64,000 bases of DNA from Treponema sp. (GCA_017935745.1 JAGBGX010000009.1:186001-250000); one strand, 5' to 3'. Numbered from the stretch's first letter, positions 1 to 7,959 are shown. A program made the numbers and translations. The notes: a model not told the origin generated them from the sequence alone.

Positions 1-2929
1 GAACGGGCGACATCATATCAAAGCGAATGTTCACAACCGGAACGTTTTTTCCGTCCGTATTTTTCATTGTTGTGTCTTCAGAAGAATTATACCGCAATCT
101 GCCCATATAATAAAAGTCCGAGCCTTCATCGTCATTTTTCTTTACAAACAGCATGACCTTGATGTTATTTTCCGGCTGCAAAATAATTTGAGCAACTTCT
201 TCCGACTGCGAAGTACGGCGGCTCCGGCTCATCCAGCTGAAGTGCGAGCTGTCAATAAATACGTCGTCATATTTTGTCGTTTCGGAAATGGAATCATCCT
301 TGTTGTATGTGACAAAAATCGGACATGCATACTCATCATAATTTGTTTCTGTTTTGTAACCGTAAATTGTAGACGAGCAGTCGCTTTTCCAATTGAGAAG
401 CTTGCAGACATCTTTTCTGGTGTACTTTCGATACAGCACAAGATTGTCGTCCGCCGCTATTTCATTTTCCTTTAGTGCTGCACGTTTTAATCCGTAAGAA
501 AGGCAGTCTGAAAGTTCCGCTTTGTATTGAGCAGTTTCAAGCAGCTGCGAAAATTTTTCTGTCCGCCGAATTTTATTCTGCTGTGCATCATACAAAATGT
601 AAGAAATGGCGCCATATTTCTTTTTGTCAGCCTGCGTATAAAAATCCGGAGAAAGCGTATTGCATATTCCGTTCAGGTCAGATGTGAAATGTGCGTTGCT
701 TACATTGACATCATATGCTTTTAATTTCAACTTGAATTCTTCAGCCGTCACAGAGTCTTTTTCCAGAAGCATTTGCAAAATCAAAAGTTCATGCGCCCGA
801 ATTCCGCGTGCGAATTCCAATGAGACAAACTGAAGCGAGCACTTCTGTTCAGGCGAAAGTTCGTCCGGCGTTTTTTCGATTTTGCATTTGAACGCGTAGT
901 AACTTCCCGAATAATCGATAAACAAAAGCGGGTCTATAAAGGCGTTGTTTACAAAATCCATCATCGTGGGAATTTTTCCTGCGCCAAGACGCATTTTCAG
1001 TTTTGTATATTCTTCTTTTAAAAGTTTTAACTGTGAAAAATTTGTTCTGTTAATTGAATCAAAAATTTTCTGCTTGGCAATTTCGTCAATCTGAATTGTG
1101 GAAGTTCCGGGAATTCCAGAAGAACCTTCCGAAAGCATTCTGCGTAAAGTATCTTTGTTGTAGGAGTTGTCGCCGAACAATGCAATCGGAATAAAAAAAT
1201 TATTTTCGTAGTTGCCGATAAAATCGATGACGCTTACAAACTGCTTGCCGTTGTCTTTGCGCAGTCCGCGTCCGAGCTGCTGCACAAAAATAACTGCTGA
1301 TTGAGTCGGACGAAGCATAACAACTTGATTTATGCACGGAATATCTACGCCTTCATTAAAAATATCAACACTGATTATATATTGCAGCGGGTCATCGTCG
1401 CGTTCAAGCCGTTCAATTATTTTCTCACGTTCAGAATCAGAATGTTCTCCGGTCAGATATGTCGTATGAAATCCGTCCTGATTCAATTTCCGGCTCAGTT
1501 CTTTTGCTTCGTCAACTCTGCTGCAAAAAATCAAACCTTTTACAGCGCAGTCATTCGATTTATACAATGTGATTTCTTTTTCTATGTGCTTGATTCGCTC
1601 GTCGCTTGTCAATTTTGAAAAATCGCTTTTGTCGTCTATCGTTTCTCCGTTAATGGTCAAATCGGAAAGTCCGTAATAATGAAACGGACAAAGCAGATTT
1701 TCTTCCAGCGCTTTTTGCAGGCGGATTTCATACGGAATATTGTTGTGAAACAGCTCAAAAATATCAAAGCCGTCTGTACGCTCCGGCGTCGCAGTCAGTC
1801 CGAGCAGAAATTTCGGCGTAAAGTAGCGTATGATTTTTTGATAACTTGCCGCACCCGCGTGGTGAACTTCATCGATAATAATGTAGTCGAATTGGTCTTT
1901 TTTAAAGGAAGAAAGAACGTCATCTTTTGCAAGCGTAAAAATCGAGGCGAACAAAAAATCGGCGGAAGTGTCTTTTTGCGTTCCGTTTAAAAATCCCGTT
2001 TTAATATGTGCAAGAAGCGTTTTAAAGCTTTTTTCGGACTTGTTCAAAATCATATCGCGGTGGGCGACATACAGAACTTTTTTCGGATTGACTTGCTTTA
2101 CGTCAAAAATTGAAAGATACGTTTTTCCGGTTCCTGTTGCCGCAATCAAAAGCGCACGGTTTTCGTTTTTTTCACGAAGCTGTGCAAGTGCAATCATCGC
2201 TTCTTTTTGCATCGAATTCGGAATGATTTCAAGTCCGTCATCGGTTTGCTCCTCAATCCGAGCGGCTTCCAGTTCGTGCTCAAAAGAAATTTCCTTTGCA
2301 ACTTCTTTCGGAACGCCTTGCAATTTTACTTTTTTCAAATGATAATCGATCGCATAATCGTCAATCCAGTCCGGCGTTACAAGTTCCGCTTCATTCCAAA
2401 CCCGCTCAAATTCTTCCCGCACCGAGTATACAATCTGTCCGTCGGTACAGGACAGAAAATGGATGCTCCATTCTTGATTCTGACTTAAAGCTGACGCGGT
2501 GAGATTTGCGCTTCCGATTATTATTGAATAATAATTGCTTTGACGGAAAATATATCCTTTCGGATGAAAACCGCCTTGTGTGTACGCACGGACTTCGATG
2601 TTCGAAAATTCGAGCAGTTTTGAAAGGCTTCCCGGCGATGTGAAATTCAGATAATTTGTCGTAAGAATTCTGCCTTTGACATTGTGGCGGCAAAGATATT
2701 CAAGTGTTTGCATAATGCAGGCAAGCCCTGCGTCGTTGATAAATGCAACGGAAAAGTCAAACGATTCGCACGTGAAAAGCTCTCTTTCCAACGCGCTCAG
2801 AATTTTTTTGTGCTTGGAATTGTCGTTCACAAGAAGCGAGGGTAAAAGTCCGTTTTCAGCGCCAGCGTTCCGCGAAATAAAACCTGCACGAAGACTTTCC
2901 AAAAGCTTGCTGGAATCAAATGCGTTCAT
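1..2929 (-). CDS. PLD-like nuclease / DEAD-DEAH helicase / DUF3427 protein (C-terminus beyond the left edge)
   Basis: The frame is open from ATG at 2929 to the window edge, giving at least 976 codons. An AGGA lies 12 nt upstream of the ATG. Near residues 125-150 there is a phospholipase-D-type half motif (HPKGYIF followed by IIIGSANLTASA). A superfamily 2 helicase core follows: Walker A AATGTGKTYL near residue 260, DEVHH near 350, TATPERTD near 375 and QQLGRGLRKDNGKQF near 550. The last 350 or so visible residues fit the DUF3427 C-terminal region. Such proteins are ATP-dependent nucleic-acid remodelling enzymes, and some helicases with PLD domains belong to restriction or antiphage systems. 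Substrate is unknown. Position next to a toxin-like pair and an IS fits a defence role, which is inference. The 3' end is not visible. Confidence 0.85.
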   Translation of the reverse strand, partial: MNAFDSSKLLESLRAGFISRNAGAENGLLPSLLVNDNSKHKKILSALERELFTCESFDFSVAFINDAGLACIMQTLEYLCRHNVKGRILTTNYLNFTSPGSLSKLLEFSNIEVRAYTQGGFHPKGYIFRQSNYYSIIIGSANLTASALSQNQEWSIHFLSCTDGQIVYSVREEFERVWNEAELVTPDWIDDYAIDYHLKKVKLQGVPKEVAKEISFEHELEAARIEEQTDDGLEIIPNSMQKEAMIALAQLREKNENRALLIAATGTGKTYLSIFDVKQVNPKKVLYVAHRDMILNKSEKSFKTLLAHIKTGFLNGTQKDTSADFLFASIFTLAKDDVLSSFKKDQFDYIIIDEVHHAGAASYQKIIRYFTPKFLLGLTATPERTDGFDIFELFHNNIPYEIRLQKALEENLLCPFHYYGLSDLTINGETIDDKSDFSKLTSDERIKHIEKEITLYKSNDCAVKGLIFCSRVDEAKELSRKLNQDGFHTTYLTGEHSDSEREKIIERLERDDDPLQYIISVDIFNEGVDIPCINQVVMLRPTQSAVIFVQQLGRGLRKDNGKQFVSVIDFIGNYENNFFIPIALFGDNSYNKDTLRRMLSEGSSGIPGTSTIQIDEIAKQKIFDSINRTNFSQLKLLKEEYTKLKMRLGAGKIPTMMDFVNNAFIDPLLFIDYSGSYYAFKCKIEKTPDELSPEQKCSLQFVSLEFARGIRAHELLILQMLLEKDSVTAEEFKLKLKAYDVNVSNAHFTSDLNGICNTLSPDFYTQADKKKYGAISYILYDAQQNKIRRTEKFSQLLETAQYKAELSDCLSYGLKRAALKENEIAADDNLVLYRKYTRKDVCKLLNWKSDCSSTIYGYKTETNYDEYACPIFVTYNKDDSISETTKYDDVFIDSSHFSWMSRSRRTSQSEEVAQIILQPENNIKVMLFVKKNDDEGSDFYYMGRLRYNSSEDTTMKNTDGKNVPVVNIRFDMMSPV

Positions 2930-3178
2930 AAGACAGATTTCCTAGAAAAAGCCATAAAACGGAAAGCACTTTAAACGGTCGTTTTGGGTGGCGCTTTTTA
3001 TATCCGTAGCGTTTGTTTTTTCTGATTGTTCCATAGGTTCTCTTTAAAACTTCATTATATCGGAAAAAGTGCCGTTTGGCAAACTGAACGCATCACATGT
3101 TGTACAGAACCAATTATCGCGCCAGACAAGATACTCTTTGATTTGGGAAAGCATAACCGAACTATCCGAGCAGTTCCA

Positions 3179-3454
3179 TCAGCTTTTTCGAGATTCCCTG
3201 TTGCGATATTCCTGTTTTATGAAGATACGTTTTACTTCGGCGCATTTGTCATCATACTTTTTGAAGGCGGCGCACCCCACCGGAATGTCGCCGTCGTATG
3301 CTATGACAACATCGTGAATGTCGTCGAGCCGATTGTACGGAACATATTCCGCCCGGTTTTCCTCGCCGCCGGCACATTCGTTGAGAAATGCATCCAATTC
3401 GCGGCACAGTGCGATAAAGTCATGGCTGCTGCCGTCGGTATATTCAAATCTCAT
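3179..3454 (-). pseudogene. GNAT acetyltransferase remnant, frameshifted
   Basis: The first 85 residues read as a GNAT N-terminus: a beta-hairpin ending IPVGCAAFKKYDDKCAEVKR, then the start of motif A (RIFIKQEYRNR). The family normally continues with a glycine (RGxGxG). Here the frame goes to ESRKS and stops. Adding one G in the GGG run restores NRGISKKLMELLG, but that frame also stops at once and no C-terminal half is recognisable down to 3030. The gene is therefore probably dead through a one-base deletion plus later decay. It follows another broken gene on the same strand. Confidence 0.7.
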
Positions 3455-3475
3455 TCCTGCCTGTTCTCCGTGGCC

Positions 3476-3634
3476 TTATGATTGGCTGTGGTCCGGTGCT
3501 GATTTTTCAGCCTTGAGAAACACGCCGCTTCCTTTTCTGTAAACCTGCACCGATTTAAATCCGCAACTGCAAAAGATTTTTCGCAACTCTTTCGGGCTGT
3601 ACACTCTTACGTCTCCGCGTTTTGAAATAGACCC
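3476..3634 (-). pseudogene. C-terminal remnant resembling a class I SAM-dependent methyltransferase
   Basis: A 52-codon open stretch bounded by stops reads GDVRVYSPKELRKIF and then CSCGFKSVQVYRKGSG. This pattern (acidic residue, Y-S/T-x-x-E-L, hydrophobic residues, then GF-x-x-V-x-V) matches the last helix and strand of many small methyltransferases. No start codon, SAM-binding motif or other part of the enzyme is seen upstream, because the zeta-like gene ends at 3698. It is probably the tail of a gene cut by rearrangement. Family assignment is from memory of the pattern and is tentative. Confidence 0.4.
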
Positions 3635-3697
3635 TTACTTTTTCAATAGACATCTGATTTCCTCCGAGGTATAAGATGCTGCGGCGGAACGATGCAA

Positions 3698-4300
3698 TCA
3701 CATTCCGTTGCCGTTCCGTCCGTTCGTTTGGACTGTCCCGTTCAATAAAGATACTATCCTTTTTTGTGTCCATAGTGCATTTGGAAAAATTGAAAATTCT
3801 TCTTTGTGCTTCCGTATAATCCGCACGGGCTTATCTCTGGAGTTGTCATAGACGTGTAAAATATCGCACAATTCAACCAATTTTTTTATGTTAGAAAGCG
3901 AGCCGTAATATCTGCTTATTATTTTATCCTTTGGAACCGCGTGTCCACCGGAGAAAACCCGTGCATTGACTCGCTCCACATTTATGTTTGGATTTTCGGT
4001 GAGAACAAAAATACATTTTATAAAATAGCCGCTTTCTTTTGCCTTTTCCAAAATATGTATTTTATATTGAGAAGATAAAACTGTTTCAAAAGAAAAATCT
4101 TCCTTATTTTCTATTGATTTATAACGCTTTTCATCCACAAATCGTGCGGCTTCAATTATTGACATACCGGTTGCTGTCGCTACATCATCGGCGTTTGTAT
4201 ATATTCCGACAGTTTCAAAATAATGCGTAATAGTGCTTTTGCCGGAGCCGTTCGGTCCTGCAATCACGAGAACCATTGGTTTTCGAGCTGTTCCGTTCAT
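3698..4300 (-). CDS. Zeta-toxin-like P-loop ATPase/kinase
   Basis: The 200-residue protein starts with VLVIAGPNGSGKSTIT, a Walker A of the zeta-toxin/AAA type. EDFSFETVLSS (near 65-75) and the later RYYGSLSNIKKL segment are typical of the zeta-like family. Zeta toxins phosphorylate UDP-N-acetylglucosamine and are neutralised by a small partner. Many stand-alone relatives have unknown substrates. The start codon overlaps the stop of the upstream 70-residue gene (TAATG), so the two are translationally coupled. The C-terminal tail (GTVQTNGRNGNGM) looks low-complexity and may reflect a displaced stop next to decayed DNA. Function as a toxin is inferred from family and arrangement. Confidence 0.75.
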   Translation of the reverse strand: MNGTARKPMVLVIAGPNGSGKSTITHYFETVGIYTNADDVATATGMSIIEAARFVDEKRYKSIENKEDFSFETVLSSQYKIHILEKAKESGYFIKCIFVLTENPNINVERVNARVFSGGHAVPKDKIISRYYGSLSNIKKLVELCDILHVYDNSRDKPVRIIRKHKEEFSIFPNALWTQKRIVSLLNGTVQTNGRNGNGM

Positions 4301-4512
4301 TATTGTTCCAAAACGGCTGTTTTAGCTGACGAATCATACCGTGCAATCGGCTTGTTGCAGATTCTGGCCTTTTTAATAGCAGCTTTTACAGCACTTTCCG
4401 CCCGCCTGTCCATCTCAATATCATTTGCAGAAAGCACTTTTTTTTTCGATTTTGAATCAACGACAGTAACTAGCGTGTCAACAGTTCCTATTTTTACGGT
4501 TATTTCTTTCAT
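4300..4512 (-). CDS. Small protein, probable antitoxin partner of the zeta-like ATPase
   Basis: A 70-residue product beginning MKEITVKIG. The ATG at 4512 is chosen because AGAGGA sits 7 nt upstream. A longer reading to 4641 would run through the promoter and lacks a ribosome site. The first half is beta-rich (VKIGTVDTLVTVVDSKSK) and the second half charged and helical. I do not recognise a family with certainty, but a short charged protein directly upstream of, and overlapping, a zeta-like ATPase is the usual gene order for an antitoxin or partner. Expression likely starts at the promoter at 4541-4569. Confidence 0.6.
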   Translation of the reverse strand: MKEITVKIGTVDTLVTVVDSKSKKKVLSANDIEMDRRAESAVKAAIKKARICNKPIARYDSSAKTAVLEQ

Positions 4513-4540
4513 CTGTTTCCTCTGCTTTTTCCACGGTGAA

Positions 4541-4569
4541 AGTATATCATACTGACAAAAAATTGTCCA
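4541..4569 (-). promoter_or_regulatory. Promoter of the small-protein/zeta pair
   Basis: On the minus strand TGGACA (4564-4569) and TATACT (4541-4546) are separated by 17 nt. The predicted start is about 30 nt upstream of the ATG at 4512. The IS30 element starts just beyond the -35 box, so the insertion left this promoter intact. Confidence 0.6.
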
Positions 4570-4580
4570 AAACAGTTCTC

Positions 4581-4591
4581 CAAAAGTCAGG
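4581..4591. repeat. Left copy of an 11-bp direct repeat flanking the IS30 element
   Basis: CAAAAGTCAGG here is identical to 5804-5814, placed as a target-site duplication would be. IS30-family duplications vary from 2 bp to over 20 bp between members, so 11 bp is possible but unproven. Confidence 0.5.
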
Positions 4592-5803
4592 ACTGGCAAG
4601 CAGTAAAATATAATTCCCCACAAAAAAAGGTTTTCAACCATCTGTTATAATGGAAATTGCAACACCAAAAAACAGAAGGAAGAAAACCCATGGAGACTAT
4701 AGCACGAAAGGAGAGAAAAGAAAACAGCTGCTTCAACCGGAACAAACGAATGCTCCTTGAAGGATACCTTTTCGGCAGGACAGGATTTCCGAAAATCACC
4801 CGCAGGACTGAGCTTGCACAAATACTCAGCTGCGACAGAAAGACAATCTACAACGAAATAAGACGCGGAACAGTCGGACACACGAGAAACGACCTTAGTA
4901 TCGTGTTTGAGTACAACGCCGAGTATGCGCAGAACACCGCAGACGAACGGAACGCCGGCCGCGGAAGCGTGCCGAAAATCATGCCCGACACGGCCTTGGC
5001 ACGGGAGCTGAAAAGGCTCATCGCTGACGAAAACTACAGCCCCTACGCCGCTGTCGCCGAGCTGAACGCAAAAGGCTGGCCGAGCAGCACGCGGGCGTCG
5101 GAGAAAACAGTCTACAACTGGGTGAACGGAGGGCTGATATGCGGCATCTTGCGGACCGACCTGCCGAACAAAGGCATAAAATACCGCGGGAAAGCCCCGG
5201 CAAGGCGGTACAGCAGGGCGGAATGCGCCGGACACAGCATCGACAGCCGTCCGAAGGAAGCCGATGACAGGAAAACCTTCGGACACTGGGAGCTTGACAC
5301 GGTAAAGGGCGGAAAAGACGCATCAACGGAATGCCTTCTTACGATGACGGAGCGGAAGAGCCGCACCGAGATTGCACGGAAAATGCCGGACGCCAAAGGA
5401 AAAAGCACCGTGGAGGTCCTTGATGAGATTGAGCGGAAAATCGGAAGCGACGAGTTCCGCAGAGTCTTCAGAACCATGACCTGCGACGGCGGAAGTGAGT
5501 TCATGGACATCGAGGGCATCGAGAGAAGCTGCATTGACGGCAGGCCGAGGACGAGGCTTTATTTTGCCCATCCGTATACAGCCTGCGAGCGCGGCACGAA
5601 CGAGAACCACAACAGGATGCTCAGGCGGTTCTTTCCGAAAGGCTGCGACTTCTCAAAAATCACCGACGAGGAAGTCGCACGGGCAGAATTCTGGATGAAC
5701 AGCTATCCCAGACGAATTCACGGCGGGAGAACCCCTGCCATGATATACAAAAACTGCTGCAATTTTTAACAGAAATGCGGGGAATTAATCTTTACAAGTT
5801 ACG
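4592..5803 (+). mobile_element. IS30-family insertion sequence
   Basis: About 1.2 kb containing one IS30-type transposase. Degenerate terminal inverted repeats are visible: the left inner part GTAAAATATAATTCCCC (4603-4619) matches the reverse complement of GGGGAATTAATCTTTAC (5778-5794) except for a short central block. The exact ends are not certain. The proposed ends are set by the 11-bp direct repeat CAAAAGTCAGG found at 4581-4591 and 5804-5814. Confidence 0.7.
4690..5769 (+). CDS. IS30-family transposase
   Basis: A 359-residue DDE transposase. The N-terminal helix-turn-helix with KITRRTELAQILSCDRKTIY is the IS30 signature. Catalytic residues fit D in HWELDTVKGG (near 200), D in RTMTCDGGSEF (near 265) and E in ERGTNENHNRMLRRFFPKG (near 310), with the family spacing of about 33 between the last two. 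ATG 4690 is preferred because AAGGAAG lies about 9 nt upstream; an upstream in-frame TTG lacks such a site. The frame is intact, so the element may still be active. GC content is well above that of the flanking AT-rich DNA. Confidence 0.93.
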   Translation: METIARKERKENSCFNRNKRMLLEGYLFGRTGFPKITRRTELAQILSCDRKTIYNEIRRGTVGHTRNDLSIVFEYNAEYAQNTADERNAGRGSVPKIMPDTALARELKRLIADENYSPYAAVAELNAKGWPSSTRASEKTVYNWVNGGLICGILRTDLPNKGIKYRGKAPARRYSRAECAGHSIDSRPKEADDRKTFGHWELDTVKGGKDASTECLLTMTERKSRTEIARKMPDAKGKSTVEVLDEIERKIGSDEFRRVFRTMTCDGGSEFMDIEGIERSCIDGRPRTRLYFAHPYTACERGTNENHNRMLRRFFPKGCDFSKITDEEVARAEFWMNSYPRRIHGGRTPAMIYKNCCNF

Positions 5804-5814
5804 CAAAAGTCAGG
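5804..5814. repeat. Right copy of an 11-bp direct repeat flanking the IS30 element
   Basis: CAAAAGTCAGG, identical to the left copy at 4581-4591. It lies directly outside the right inverted repeat. Confidence 0.5.
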
Positions 5815-5845
5815 GCTTCAGCACGAATTTGTAAACGTTCCTAAA

Positions 5846-5889
5846 AATTGCACACCGCAGGAAATTTCAATTTCCTGCGGTGTGCAATT
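5846..5889. repeat. Perfect 20-bp inverted repeat, founder of a dispersed repeat
   Basis: Arms 5846-5865 and 5870-5889 are exact reverse complements around the loop TTCA. The right arm (TTCCTGCGGTGTGCAATT) recurs at 8123-8140 and 24862-24879. No T-run follows the stem, so a simple terminator is unlikely. Confidence 0.9.
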
Positions 5890-6011
5890 CCGTCCGCGCG
5901 AGCAACTTGTTGTGTCGCATATACAAAATTGAGATAATCCTTGTAAATATTACAATTGAATGATAAAACGACACTTAAAGGAGCGTAAGATAAAAACTGC
6001 TAAAATAAGAC

Positions 6012-6180
6012 GCAAATCTTGCGATTTGCTAATGAGAATTTGCTTGCAGCAAATTCTCACGTCAGCGTTTTTATTCACAAGTTCGCATCGCGAACTTTTT
6101 TATCGAAGGCGTTTCCTCATTGCATTGCGGAAACGCATAAAAAGTCAAATCGGAAATTGACATTTCCTCAGTGACTTTTT
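6012..6180 (+). repeat. Hairpin array A: five consecutive stem-loops with different stems
   Basis: Exact stems are GCAAATC/GATTTGC with loop TTGC (6012-6029); TGAGAATTTGC/GCAAATTCTCA with loop TTGCA (6033-6059); AAGTTCGC/GCGAACTT with loop ATC (6079-6097); GCGTTTCC/GGAAACGC (6109-6136); and AAAAAGTCA/TGACTTTTT (6139-6180), which encloses GGAAAT/ATTTCC. The last ends in a T-run right before the ribosome site of the HNH gene, so it could act as an attenuator. Stem sequences differ, so this is not an ordinary tandem repeat. Confidence 0.85.
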
Positions 6181-6194
6181 ACGGGAGCGTTAAA

Positions 6195-6758
6195 ATGGAA
6201 CCAAGCAAAGATGAAAATTTAGACAAAGGGCTGGAAAAGGAAGTAACCGGATATAACGGTAGAAAATACACACTTTATGAACTTAGAAATTCTGCAAACA
6301 ACTTTACAATTAACGATGATTGGGAATATAGAAAATGTACGAAAGAAAAATATTCAAAAGTATATAATTGCCAAGAAGAAACTGTTCCTGCTGGCATTTT
6401 AAAAGAAGTGTACGGTCTTGATGAATCGTTTGAAGAAAAATGGCTCAAGGATGAGGTTAGAAAGGGCTATGAGGCGAGCAATTTAGGTCGTGTGAAATAC
6501 AATGGCAAACTTATTTTACAGGATGATGAAAACCATAATGGTAAATTGCGATTAACAACTTTTATTGACGGAGAGGAAGCTCCGAATGTAACAGAACCTG
6601 TTTATCGATTCGTTGCAGAAACATTTTACGGAAACTCAACCGGTCATGTTCATCACATCAACAATAACGGCTATGATTGCAGACCCGACAATCTTATTTT
6701 ACTTTCCAGAGAGGAACATTCAAAAGCACACGGCTATCATATCGGCAATGAAAAATAA
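6195..6758 (+). CDS. NUMOD4/HNH endonuclease-like protein
   Basis: 187 residues. GYEASNLGRVKYNG (near 100-115) resembles the NUMOD4 motif of homing-type endonucleases. The C-terminus carries an HNH core: HVHHINNNGYDCRPDNLILL, then SREEHSKAH. ATG 6195 is preferred over an in-frame GTG at 6171 because GGGAG lies 9 nt upstream. Such proteins cut DNA and are usually carried by phages, introns or mobile cassettes. No intron is seen here. Codon use is AT-rich, unlike the GC-rich genes that follow. The gene sits directly behind hairpin array A. Confidence 0.75.
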   Translation: MEPSKDENLDKGLEKEVTGYNGRKYTLYELRNSANNFTINDDWEYRKCTKEKYSKVYNCQEETVPAGILKEVYGLDESFEEKWLKDEVRKGYEASNLGRVKYNGKLILQDDENHNGKLRLTTFIDGEEAPNVTEPVYRFVAETFYGNSTGHVHHINNNGYDCRPDNLILLSREEHSKAHGYHIGNEK

Positions 6759-6965
6759 AGTGTAACTCAAAGAAATTTCAATTTATGGAAAATGTCGCCG
6801 GAATTTGCTTTCGGTGAATATCATGCTGAGCGTCATAGGTAAGCCTGCTTAATTTCAGTATCTCGTGCAAGCCTTAGGTTGCGACCGGAACAAAAAGCCG
6901 CCCCGCAGGGATTGCTCCTCCGCGCGAATGCATAAAAAATCGCAGGAAACCTTCCGTCCCACCTC

Positions 6966-6993
6966 TTGACAAAATAATTCTATCTCGTACAAT
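6966..6993 (+). promoter_or_regulatory. Promoter upstream of the cytidylate-kinase-like gene
   Basis: Consensus TTGACA (6966-6971), 16-nt spacer, TACAAT (6988-6993). It reads toward the hairpin-rich leader and the gene at 7325. Confidence 0.65.
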
Positions 6994-7103
6994 TAAAAAC
7001 GCTCACAACAAAATCGGACGGCGGTTTTCCGCCAGACAAGGCTTGCGCGCCGAACAGGGAAGGCGCGCGCCGGAGGGCATCTTAATTTACACTTTGTAAG
7101 TTA

Positions 7104-7149
7104 GGCCAGAGAAGATTATTGCATTGCAATGTTCTTCTCTGGCTTTTTT
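7104..7149 (+). terminator. Rho-independent terminator / possible attenuator in the leader
   Basis: GCCAGAGAAGA (7104-7114) pairs exactly with TCTTCTCTGGC (7133-7143), followed by TTTTTTG. It lies between the promoter at 6966 and the gene at 7325, so transcripts must read through it or be controlled at it. Confidence 0.75.
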
Positions 7150-7168
7150 GTTTTAAACGTTCCTTGTG

Positions 7169-7297
7169 ATTCAGCAGCGAGAAAATCTTCAGATTTTGGA
7201 ACTGCTGAATTAGTTCGCGTGAGCGAACACATAAATAACGCAGTTTGTGAAGCAAACTGAAGGTAAAGTCAGCCGTGCTATTTGAGCGGCTGACTTT
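7169..7297 (+). repeat. Hairpin array B: four consecutive stem-loops
   Basis: Exact stems are ATTCAGCAG/CTGCTGAAT (7169-7210, enclosing AAAATC/GATTTT with loop TTCA); GTTCGC/GCGAAC with loop GTGA (7213-7228); CAGTTTG/CAAACTG with loop TGAAG (7241-7259); and AAAGTCAGCCG/CGGCTGACTTT (7265-7297). With the preceding terminator this makes five in a row, as in array A. GTGA is a GNRA-type loop if transcribed. Confidence 0.85.
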
Positions 7298-7324
7298 AAA
7301 CCTTGAGTTTACGGAGGAAAATGA

Positions 7325-7939
7325 ATGAAACGAATCATCACAGTAAGCCGCGAATTCGGAAGCGGCGGCCATGCCGTTGCCCAAATCATGGGAGAACTGC
7401 TCGGCGTTCCTGTGTACGACAAGGAAATCATCGAGCGGTCGGCGGAAGAGTCCGGGCTTTCGCCTGAGTTCATTTCAAGGAACGAGCAGAACCTTTCTTC
7501 CGAATGGCTGTACTCGGTCGGGCTTGGCTCCCGCTACGCAAGCCCCTCGCTGCTCACGTTTGCCGACACGGTGTTCCTTGCCCAGCGGAAAGCGATTGTC
7601 GGCTTCGCGCAAAACGGAAGCTGCATCATCGTCGGAAGGTGCGCGGACCACATCCTCACCCACTGCGAGGAAATCAGCGCGTCCGATGTGCTCAACATCT
7701 TCGTCTTTGCGCCGGCCGCATTCAAGGCAGACTGGGCGGTCCGGGAGCGCGGCTTCAGTCCGAAAACGGCGGAGCGGGACATCCGCATCATCGACAAGAA
7801 ACGGGCGAATCACTACAGCACATTCACGGAGCAGACATGGGGCGAGCGCGAAAACTACAATCTGCTTGTGGACAGCTCGGTTCTGGGAATCGAAGGCACC
7901 GCGCAGTCGCTCGTGGAATTTATAAGGAAGACGAAATAG
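7325..7939 (+). CDS. Cytidylate kinase-like family protein (accessory copy)
   Basis: 204 residues opening MKRIITVSREFGSGGHAVAQ, the glycine-rich phosphate-binding start of the cytidylate-kinase-like family. The conserved GRCADHIL segment and AERDIRIIDKKRANHY follow. The natural substrate of these stand-alone proteins is not established; nucleoside or other small-molecule phosphorylation is assumed. A paralogue sits at 43543-44193 with matching motifs throughout. ATG 7325 has CGGAGGA about 9 nt upstream. The gene is GC-rich, unlike the AT-rich HNH gene before it, and is flanked on both sides by hairpin arrays, as a separately acquired unit would be. Confidence 0.85.
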   Translation: MKRIITVSREFGSGGHAVAQIMGELLGVPVYDKEIIERSAEESGLSPEFISRNEQNLSSEWLYSVGLGSRYASPSLLTFADTVFLAQRKAIVGFAQNGSCIIVGRCADHILTHCEEISASDVLNIFVFAPAAFKADWAVRERGFSPKTAERDIRIIDKKRANHYSTFTEQTWGERENYNLLVDSSVLGIEGTAQSLVEFIRKTK

Positions 7940-7959
7940 CAGATAGCAAAATGGAATGT

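Larger units (their letters stand above)
5815..6194. other. Gene-free stretch with a long palindrome and a hairpin array
   Basis: No coding gene is supported. The stretch holds a 20-bp perfect palindromic arm pair (5846-5889), an AT-rich part (5900-6000) with GGAGCG near 5980, and five consecutive hairpins (6012-6180) ending 14 nt before the HNH gene start. Confidence 0.7.
6759..7324. other. Gene-free stretch: promoter, terminator and hairpin-rich leader
   Basis: No convincing gene. It contains a good promoter at 6966-6993, two GC-rich hairpins (GGCGG/CCGCC at 7020-7033 and GCGCGCC/GGCGCGC at 7045-7068), a terminator-like hairpin at 7104-7149 and four further hairpins up to 7297. A transcript from the promoter would have a leader of about 320 nt before the kinase-like gene. 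Confidence 0.6.

Noticed and set aside
6012..6180. CRISPR-like array
   Set aside because: The units are different stems without a constant repeat or spacers of equal length, and no cas gene is present.
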